Shown: positions 56,210 through 64,000 of the stretch, one piece after another | How positions within the stretch are numbered: the first letter of the stretch is position 1 | Layout: every line of letters begins with the position of its first letter | Assembly (NCBI RefSeq): GCF_029407905.1 | Contig: NC_073628.1 | Span: 63,806,501-63,870,500 of the forward strand | Source: Bubalus kerabau | Taxonomy: Eukaryota > Chordata > Mammalia > Artiodactyla > Bovidae | Direction of reading: 5' to 3' | Length of the DNA stretch: 64,000 bases | Position numbers and translations under genes: made by a program | The notes under the pieces: model-generated | The model's input: only the letters and a program-made list of their open reading frames with translations | Databases searched by the model: none | Told to the model about the DNA's origin: nothing

Positions 56210-57982
56210 TTCAGTTCAGTTCAGTCGCTCAGTAGTGTTCGACTCTTTGCAACCCCATGAATCACAGCACGCCAGGCCTCCCTGTCCATCACCAACTCCC
56301 GGACTTCACACAGACTCACATCCAACGAGTCAGTTATGCCATCCAGCCATCTCATCCTCTGTCGTCCCCTTCTTGTCCTGACCCCAACCCCTCCCAGAAT
56401 CAGAGTCTTTTCCAATGAGTCAACCCTTCACATGAAGTAGCCAAAGTACTGGAGTTTCAGTTTTAGCATCATTCCTTCCAAAGAAATCCCAGGGCTGATC
56501 TCCTTTAGAATAGACTGGTTGGATCTCCTTGCAGTCCAAGGGACTCTCAGGAGTCTTCTCCAACACCACAGTTCAAAAGCATCAATTCTTCGGCACTCAG
56601 TCTTCTTCACAGTCCAACTCTCACATCCATACATGACCATAGGAAAAACCAAAGCCTTGACTAGATGGACCTATGTTGGCAAAGTAATGTCTCTGTTTTC
56701 GAATATGCTATCTAGGTTGGCCATAACTTTCCTTCCAAGGAGTAAGCATCTTTTAATTCCATGGCTGCAGTCACCATCTACAGTGATTTTGGAGCCCAGA
56801 AAAATAAAGTCTGACACTGTTTCCACTGTTTCCCCATCTATCTCCCATGAAGTGATGGGACCAGATGCCATGATCTTCGTTTTCTGAATGTTGAGCTTTA
56901 AGCCAATTTTTTCTCTCTCCACTTTCACTTTCATCAAGAGACTTTTTAGTTCATCTTCACTTTCTGCCATAAGGGTGATGTCATTGCATATCTGAGGTTA
57001 TTGATATTTCTCCTGGCAATCTTGATTCTAGCTTGTGTTTCTTCCACTCCAGCGTTTCTCATGATGTACTCTGCATATAAGTTAAATAAGCACAGTGACA
57101 ATATACAGCCTTAATGGACTCCTTTTCCTATTTGGAACCAGTCTGTTGTTCCATGTCCAGTTCTAACAGTTGCTTCCTGACGTGCATACAGATTTCTCAA
57201 GAGGCAGGTCAGGTGGTCTGGTATTCCCATCTCTTGAAGAATTTTCCACAGTTTATTGTGATCCACACAGTCAAAGGCTTTGGCATAGTCAATAAAGCAG
57301 AAATAGATGCTTTTCTGGAACTCTCTTGCTTTTTCCATGATCCAGTGAATGTTGGCAATTTGATCTCTGGTTCCTCTTCTTCTTTTAAAACCAGCTTGAA
57401 CATCAGCAAGTTCATGGTTCACAAATTGCTGAAGCCAGGCTTGGAGAATTTTGAGCATTACTTTACTAGCCTGTGAGATGATGGAATTGTGCAGTAGTTT
57501 GAGCATTCTTTGGCATTGCCTTTCTTTGGGATTGGAATGAAAACTGACCTTTTCCAGTCCTGTGGCCACTGCTGAGTTTTCCAAATTTGCTGGCATATTG
57601 AGTGCAGCACTTTCACAGCATCATCTTTCAGGATTTGAAATAGCTCAACTGGAATTCCATCACCTCCACTAGCTTTGTTCGTAGTGATGCTTTCTAAGGC
57701 CCACTTGACTTCACATTCCAAGATGTCTGGCTCTAGGTCAGTGATCACACCATCGTGATTATCTGGGTCGTGAAGATCTTTTTTGTACAGTTCTTCTGTA
57801 TATTCTTGCCACCTCTTCTTAATATCTTCTGCTTCTGTTAGGTCCATACCATTTCTGTCCTTTATCAAGCCCATCTTTGCATGAAATGTTCCCTTGGTAT
57901 TTCTAATTTTCTTTAAGAGATCTCTAGTCTTTCCCATTCTGTTGTTTTCCTCTATTTATTTGCATTGATCACTGAGGAAGGC
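56210..57982 (-). mobile_element. Younger BovB inserted in an older BovB
   Basis: Antisense copy of about 1.77 kb beginning at TTCAGTTCAGTCGCTCAGTA and reaching back to the 'SDQC...EEN' linker. An 11-bp duplication TTCATTGGTAG (56199-56209 and 57983-57993) brackets it. That repeat is itself BovB sequence of the older host copy. Confidence 0.95.
56221..57937 (-). pseudogene. BovB reverse-transcriptase pseudogene
   Basis: Minus-strand pieces in order: 57937-57458 (159 residues: 'MGKTRDLLKKIRNTKGTFHAKMG', 'GGDGIPVELFQILKDDAVKVLHS'), 57596-57111 ('QASKVMLKILQAWLQQFVNHE', 'AFDCVDHNKLWKILQEMGIPDHL'), 56970-56671 ('IMASGPITSWEIDGETVETVSDFIFLGSKIT'), 56652-56428 and 56415-56221 (C-terminal). The YADD box is destroyed by a 1-base deletion near 56984. 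No endonuclease is present. Confidence 0.93.
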
Positions 57983-58245
57983 TTCATTGGTAGAACTGAT
58001 GCTAAAGCTGATGCTCCAGTTGGCCACTTGATGCAGTAAGCCAACTCATTGGAGAAGATCTGATGCTGGGAAAAATTGTAGGCAGAAAAGAAGTGAGTGG
58101 CAGAGGATGAGACTGTTAGATAGCATCATTGACTCAAATGGACATGAATTTGAGCAAAAGTTAGGAAAATAGTGAAGGACAGGGAAGCCTGGCATACTGC
58201 AGTCCGTAGAATCACAAAGAGTTGGACACACCTTAGAGACTGAAG

Positions 58246-58317
58246 CCTGTCAGGCTACAGTCCATGAGGTCACAAAGAGTTGAACATGACTGAATTGACT
58301 TCTCTTCACTTCGCACA
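58246..58317 (+). mobile_element. Bov-A/BovB tail fragment
   Basis: GCCTGTCAGGCTACAGTCCA through AACATGACTGAATTGACTTC, the shared SINE/BovB 3' end, immediately after the older BovB tail. Confidence 0.75.
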
Positions 58318-58604
58318 GGTAGAATATAGTAATTTGTGATTATAAAATATAAGGATTAATAATATCTTAAACTATACTCAATTCAATAACATTTATCATA
58401 TAATATCAGAGGTGCCACCCTAGGCTTTGAGGACTATAAGACATTAGCATTCTTGTCCTAAGTAGTTGGTAACCTGCATTTTGGATTGTGGCGATAAATA
58501 GAAATATTAAAGCAAATCAGTATCTCAAATACTATTTGGTATTTCAAAATAAAGATCTGCAAAAGTGAAGTCAAATATTTTTACTAGAAAAATCTTTGGA
58601 ACTT
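58318..58604. other. Unassigned sequence
   Basis: AT-rich, nothing recognised. Confidence 0.45.
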
Positions 58605-60090
58605 TTTTGTTGTTGTTCAGTTGCTGAGTCATGTCCAACTCTTTGCAACTGCATGAACTGCAGAATGCCAGGCTTCCCTGTCCTTCACTATATTCCAGAA
58701 TTTGCTCAAACTCATGTCCATTGAGTTGGTAATGCCATCCAACCATTTCATCCTCTATTGTCCCTTTCTCCTGCCTGCAATCTTTCCCAGCATCAAGGTC
58801 TTTTCCAGTGAGTTGGCCCTTCACATCAGGTGCCCAAACTATAGGAGCTTCAGCTTCAGCATTCGTCCTTCCAATGAATATTCAGTGTTGATTTCCTTTA
58901 AGATTGACTGGTTGGATCTCCTTGCTGTCCAAAGGACTCTCAAGAGTGTTTTCCAGCACCACAGTTCAAAAGCATCAATTCTTTGGCACTCAGCATTCTT
59001 TTTTTTTTTTTTTTTAATTTATTTAATTTAATTGGAGACTAATTACTTTACAATATTGTAGTTGTTTTTGCCATACATTGACATGAATCAGCCATGGGTG
59101 TACATGTGTTCCCCATCCTTGAATACCCCTCCCACCTCCTTCCCCATCCCATCCCTCAAGGTCATCCCAGTGCACCAGCCCTGAGCACCCTGTCTTAGGC
59201 ATTGAACCTAGTCTGGTGATCTATTTCACATATGGATATATACATGTTTCAATACTATTCTCTCAAATCCCATCCTCGCCTTCTCCCACAGAGTCCAAAA
59301 GTCTGTTCTTTACATCTGTGTCTGCTTTGCTATCTCACATATAGGATTATTGTTACCATCTTTATAAATTCCATATATATGCATTAATACACTATATTGG
59401 TGTTTTCCTTTCTGACCTATTTCACTCTGTATAGTAGGCTCCAGTTTCATCTCATTAGAACTGATTCAAATGCATTATTTTTAATAGCTGAGTTATATTG
59501 CATTGTGTATATGTACCACAGCTTTCTTATCCACTGAGGAAACCAGAATTGAAAGAGACACATGTACCCCAGTGTTCAGCACAACACTGTTTACAGTAGC
59601 CAGGACATGGAAGCAACCTAGATGTTCATCAGCAGATGAATGGATAAGAAAGCTGTGGTACATAGGCACTCAGCATTCTTTGTGGTCCAACTCTCACACC
59701 CGTACATGACTCCTGGAAAATCCATATCTTTGACTAGTGGACCTTTGTGGGCAAAGTGATGTCTTTGCTTTTACTATGTTATCTAGATTTGTCATAGCTT
59801 TTCTTCCAAGGAGTAAGCATCTTTTAATTTCATGGCTTCAGTCACTGTCCACAGTGAATTGGGAGCCCAAGAAAATAATGTCTGTCACTATTACCATTGT
59901 TTCCCCACTGATTTGCCATGAAGTGATGGGACCATATGACATGATCTTAGTTGTTTAATGTTGAGTTTTAAGCAAAATTTTTCACTTTCCTCTTTCACTT
60001 TCATCAAGAGGCTCTTTTGTTCCACTTCATTTTCTGCCATTAGGATGGTATGATCTACATATCTGAGGTTGTATCTTTCTCCTGGCATCA
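58605..60090 (-). mobile_element. BovB LINE 3' part, split by an L1 insertion
   Basis: Antisense BovB at 58605-59000 and 59682-60090, from a GTTGTTGTTCAG tail back to just past the catalytic region ('RYVDHTILMAENEVEQKSLLMKVKEESEK' on the minus frame 60142-59891). The interruption is a 5'-inverted L1. Confidence 0.93.
59001..59664 (-). mobile_element. 5'-inverted L1 insertion with target-site duplication
   Basis: 59001-59535 is an L1 3' end in antisense (T-run first, then the complement of the 3' UTR and the end of ORF2). 59536-59664 is the adjoining upstream ORF2 piece in the opposite (plus) orientation ('ETRIERDTCTPVF', 'ARTWKQPRCSSADEWIRKLWYI'). The two parts share 23 bases as an inverted repeat (59511-59533 and 59641-59663). 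GGCACTCAGCATTCTTT at 58985-59001 and 59665-59681 is the duplicated target. Confidence 0.95.
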
Positions 60091-60370
60091 TCTCCTTCCC
60101 ACTCTGTGAATCTGGGTGGGCCATCTGAGTTAATTGGGCCAAAAAGAAAATGTTTGCATAGTAAGGATGCCATTCTCTGTTGCTTTAGGAATCTTTTAAT
60201 TGATGCCAGGAGATAAAAGCCAACTAGATAAAACTAGATAAAAACTAGATAAAAGCCTGCTAGACACCAGACAGGTGAACAAGGTCATCCTAAATCTTAG
60301 AAGTACCAGCTGACCTTCCACCTTAAACAGATGAGGGAGAGAATCCAAAAATTTTCATCTGATCAGATCA
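60091..60370. other. Unassigned sequence with a small direct repeat
   Basis: ACTAGATAAA-type units recur about three times at 60222-60257. Nothing else recognised. Confidence 0.5.
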
Positions 60371-60590
60371 GAAACAGCTTCCTTGGTGGCTCCGTGGTAA
60401 AGAATATGCCTACCAATATAGGAGATGCATGTTCAATCCCTGAGTTTGGAAGATCCCTACAAGTAGGAAATGGTGAGCCACTCTAGTATTGCTTGGAAAC
60501 TCCCATAAACAGTGGAGCCTGGTGGGCTACAGTACATAGGGTCACAAGGTGTTAGTTGGACAGGACTAAGTACCACTACCACAATAAGAC
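60371..60590 (+). mobile_element. Bov-tA-type SINE
   Basis: Head GCTTCCTTGGTGGCTCCGTG, degenerate box-B, Bov-A body with a small deletion (TCTAGTATTGCTTGGAAACT), tail GGACAGGACTAAGTACCACT. Confidence 0.88.
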
Positions 60591-61306
60591 TAGAAATACT
60601 GCTCAACTAATCAACAGAGTCAAAGCTTAGTAAATGTTTTGTTAAGCCACAAAGTTTTTGATGTGGTTTGAGAGCACAGCAAACAAATTGATACCAGTGT
60701 TTATTATGTTTTTAAAAATATATGGAATACACAATAAAGAAATGAAAAATTGTAAATAATAAGTTAACAGTTATTAAAATTCTCTTATGAAAAGATGGGT
60801 AAAGATTTTGAGTATATTAATGATGGTAGATTGGAGGCAAAAATAATAGACCTAAGATTCAAAGCTAGACTCACAGGACTTATGATCAATTAGATAGCTT
60901 TAAGGAAAGCAAACTGTCAAATGTGACCTGAAGATTTCAATATGGGGTAAATTGGCACAGATATATAGTACAAGCAGAGAATCAAAGAAAATAATTTTGA
61001 TTGAGCTTATGATATTCAACTTAGTCACCCTCAGAGAAAACCCTACTAACACAAATCTAAATTGCTCCATGTGAGCCTAAATATAATTTGGAAAAAATAA
61101 AGATTATTCAACACTTAATTGAGGAGAATTGACTTCTCTCTCTCTATATATATATTTTTTTCTATTATTACATGGCTATGAAGGCAAGACTATTCAGTCT
61201 TCTATAATCCACTAAATATATACACCAACATTGGATGAACACTGTGGGCTCTTAGTTTATTTGGTCTTGCTTGGAATTTGAATAAAATGGACTTTTCACT
61301 TAAGCT
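60591..61306. other. Unassigned AT-rich sequence
   Basis: A TC/TA simple run lies near 61136-61157. No gene recognised. Confidence 0.45.
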
Positions 61307-61317
61307 AAAGCTAATCT

Positions 61318-62180
61318 GCAGAATACATCATGAGAAATGCTGGACTGGAAGAAACACAAGCTGGAATCAAGATTGCCAAGAGAAATATCAATAACCTCAG
61401 ATATGCAGATGACACCACCCTTATTTCAGAAAGTGAAGAGGAACTAAAAAGCCTCTTGATGAAAGTGGAAGTGGAGAGTGAAATAGTTGGCTTAAAGCTC
61501 AACATTCAGAAAACGAAGATCATGGCATCCGGTCCCATCACTTCATGGGAAATAGAAGGGGCAACAAGGGAAACAGTGTCAGACTTTATTTTGGGGGGCT
61601 CCAAAATCACTGCAGATGGTGACTGCAGCCATGAAATTAAAAGACACTTACTCCTTGGAAGGAAAGTTATGACCAACCTAGATAGCATATTCAAAAGCAG
61701 AGACATTACTTTGCCAAGAAAAGTCCATCTAGTAAGGCTATGGTTTTTCCTGTGGTCATGGATGGATGTGAGAGTTGGACTGTGAAGAAGGCTGAGCTCT
61801 GAAGAATTGATGCTTTTGAACTGTGGTGTTGGAGAAGACTTTTGAGAGTCCCTTGGACTGCAAGGAGATCCAACCAGTCCATTCTGAAGGAGATCAGCCC
61901 TGGGATTTCTTTGGAACGAATGATGCTAAAACTGAAACTCCAGTACTTTGGCCACCTCATGCGAAGAGTTGACTCATTGGAAAAGACTCTGATGCTGGGA
62001 GGGATTGGGGGCAGGAGGAGAAGGGGATGGCAGAGGATGAGATGGCTGGATGGCATCACTGACTCAATGGAGGTGAGTCTGAGTGAACTCCGGGAGTTGG
62101 TGATGGACAGGGAGGCCTGGCATGCTGCGATTTATGGGGTCGCAAAGAGTCGGACATGACTGAGCAACTGAACTGAACTG
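61318..62180 (+). mobile_element. BovB LINE, 5'-truncated, with target-site duplication
   Basis: Sense copy from just before the catalytic box to ACTGAACTGAACTG. Bracketed by AAAGCTAATCT (61307-61317) and AAAGTTAATCT (62181-62191), one difference. Confidence 0.94.
61330..62159 (+). pseudogene. BovB reverse-transcriptase C-terminal pseudogene
   Basis: 61330-61785 is open for 151 residues with an intact YADD box (61402-61413) and 'ELKSLLMKVEVESEIVGLKLNIQKTKIMASGPITSWEIEG'. A 1-base deletion near 61733 breaks the frame. The C-terminal part is open again at 61842-62159 (105 residues). The start of the polymerase and the endonuclease are missing. Confidence 0.92.
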
Positions 62181-62191
62181 AAAGTTAATCT

Positions 62192-62727
62192 TAAAAAAAA
62201 TACTGAATTTTTAACATTTTTCGTATTTTACCAAAACTTTCTATCCCATGGTTAGAGTCAGGAAGAATGCTTTTATATCTGTTCATGACACAAAGTTAAA
62301 TGATTGACATAATTTTACCTTCTTTGGCTATCCAAGATCTCTTTTAGAGCAAATTACTCAATTTCATGATAAAACTTAGTAACAGGTTCACTGAGAAAAT
62401 TTAAGTTTCATACATTTCTTTTCAAATTTGTCATTCAACCTGCTTGGCAAGAGTGAGATCTAAGCCACTCTGGAGGAAATAACAAGTAACAAATTAGTGT
62501 CAGGAGCTTAGTAAAAGTTGTTTGTTTATTAACATTGATTTATGACTGCTGATTGATTAACCAACCATGAACACATCTAAAAATTAAGTGATTAAAATAT
62601 CAATTAGAGTTATTCCAGACCTACACAGGTTCTATATTTTCATAAAACATATGAAAACTATCTTATATGTCTACTGGCTATGCCTTAAAACATATGACTA
62701 TTTTCTTAAACTTCATCAAATCATCAT
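62192..62727. other. Unassigned AT-rich sequence
   Basis: No gene or repeat family recognised. Confidence 0.45.
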
Positions 62728-62950
62728 GTAAATAGTCACTCAGTCATGCCTGACTTTTCACAGCCCCATGGACTATAGATCGCCAGGCTTCTCTGTCCAT
62801 GGGATTTCTCAGGCAAGAATACTGGAGTGGGTCCCCGTTTTGTACTCTAAGGGATCTGCTCAACCCAGGGATTGAACCCGCCCCTCCTACGTCTTCTGCA
62901 CTGGCAGGCAAATGAATTCTTTACCACAGGTGCCGCCTTGGAAGCCCGGG
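62728..62950 (-). mobile_element. Bov-tA-type SINE
   Basis: Antisense tail TAGTCACTCAGTCATGCCTG, body CAGGCAAGAATACTGGAGTG, inverted head near CAACCCAGGGATTGAACCCG, ending GCCGCCTTGGAAGCCCGGG. Confidence 0.92.
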
Positions 62951-63019
62951 TTAAATTTACTAGAGTCTTAATCTATGTCCATGATATAAAAATGCTTTCT
63001 ATTGATTTAGCTAGTCATA

Positions 63020-63168
63020 GTCCAGTCAGGAAGATTCCCTGGAGGAAGAGTAGTCAACACACTTCAGTACTCTTGCTTGGAGAATCCCATGGACAGAGGA
63101 GCGTGGCCAGCTGCAATCCGTAGGGTCGCACAGTCAAACACAACTAAAGGGACTTAGCATGCATGCAG
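63020..63168 (+). mobile_element. Bov-A-type SINE, headless
   Basis: Body from GGAAGATTCCCTGGAGGAAG through TTGGAGAATCCCATGGACAG to a tail ending GGACTTAGCATGCATGCA. It faces the antisense Bov-tA about 70 bases upstream, so the two can pair as an inverted repeat. Confidence 0.9.
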
Positions 63169-64000
63169 TCTTCATAAGGCTCTATCAAGTATCCCTGACA
63201 ACTAGTTTTATCATGCAAATGCTTTAAAGAATGTACTACTATGTGAGTTGAAAGAGAGAAATACATCGGCCATATTAACATTTATTTTTTTTTTCTTTTC
63301 ATGCAGTGTATGGAACAACAAATGGAACTCCCACTGTAATCTCTAACACTTAAAATATGGAAAATGGCCTATTCTGCTACAAAGATGTCTTACAGAATTT
63401 AAAAAGTGATTTAAGTGCATGACTGAAAGACTTTCTCATGAATCTCTTCTTCCAGAAGATATTTCTTGAGATAGGCAATACCCTGTAGTTGGCAGGTAAA
63501 CTTTTGGAATTGTTTATCTGTACAGTGTTCAATTAATACATCAGCAGTCAATGAATTTTCTTTCATTTCCTCATAGATATAACAATGCTATATTATATTA
63601 TCATTTATATTACTATATAATGAGTTATCTTATACAAATTGAGATTTATCAGTGAGGTGATTTTGAATATATAGTATGAGTAGGGAAAATTAAAATAAGG
63701 CATTAAATATTACAGAATTTTTTAGACTTCAATCAGTTCCATATAGCATATAAATGTATTTCAGAACACATAAAATTTTATTTGAACATTATTTGAGGGC
63801 TATTTTTTTCTTCTACATTTCAAACATCTGAGAATGACACTTATGAGAAAAGAAAGCTATGCTTTAAAAAATTGTATTTCATGCTAAAGTATTTAAACGC
63901 CCATCTGTTTAATACATATGTGTTTCTTTATATTATTTCTTTGAGCATCTGTTTAAATTTTTATTCTTCACTTTACTACCATTATTTTGAAAATTAGCAT
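63169..64000. other. Unassigned AT-rich sequence to the window end
   Basis: No gene, RNA or repeat family recognised. Confidence 0.45.

Larger units (their letters stand above)
55755..58245 (+). mobile_element. Older BovB fragment, split by a younger BovB
   Basis: Sense BovB at 55755-56209 ('ccagacactcaacattaaaac.ctaagatcatggcatcc', 'gggctccaaaatcactgca') continues at 57983-58245 with 'gaactgatgctaaagctgatgctccagt' and a degenerate 3' tail. Coding is lost. The interruption at 56210-57982 is a BovB in the opposite orientation. Confidence 0.9.

Overview
This window is nuclear DNA from a ruminant, almost certainly a bovid. The base composition is AT-rich. The evidence is the repeat complement: BovB (RTE-type) LINEs, tRNA-headed Bov-tA SINEs, Bov-A monomers and a Bov-A2 dimer, CHR-type tRNA SINEs and an L1 of the cattle/sheep (L1_BT-like) type. 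I cannot tell cattle from sheep, goat or other bovids by reading. I found no host protein-coding gene, no functional RNA gene, no CRISPR array and no prokaryotic feature. Every long reading frame with recognisable content belongs to a retrotransposon, and all of those are broken.

Layout. 1-11 kb: mostly unassigned AT-rich DNA with scattered SINEs, an old L1 fragment, an LTR-like block with a perfect 119-bp tandem duplication, and several striking hairpins. 11-18 kb: three BovB fragments, an LTR-like block, a 62-bp L1 tail and a MIR. 18.3-22.8 kb: an old antisense L1 interrupted by a younger L1 tail and a BovB, followed by a second BovB with a nearly continuous reverse-transcriptase frame. 22.8-29 kb: unassigned DNA, MIR, SINEs, and a MaLR-type (MLT1-like) LTR split by two SINEs. 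29.7-35.2 kb: a BovB 3' fragment, a Bov-A2, then the most complete BovB of the window, with a repeat-bearing 5' region, split just before its catalytic YADD motif by an L1 insertion. 36.7-45 kb: an old sense L1 interrupted by three BovB copies and SINEs, an LTR-like block, and a further L1 fragment holding a 235-bp L1 insertion. 45.3-53.6 kb: a near-full-length L1 (about 8.27 kb) with 14-bp target-site duplications. 53.6-64 kb: an LTR-like block, a BovB inserted in another BovB, a 5'-inverted L1 inserted in another BovB, a truncated BovB with target-site duplications, and SINEs.

How the parts relate. BovB and L1 supply the enzymes; Bov-tA and Bov-A share the BovB 3' tail and are understood to use its machinery. 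Many insertions can be dated relative to each other by nesting and by target-site duplications. The best single observation is the compound insertion at 33314-34413. A 14-bp duplication encloses a 5'-inverted L1, its A-rich tail, a BovB-derived segment plus unassigned sequence, and a second A-tail. This is what an L1 carrying a 3' transduction should look like.
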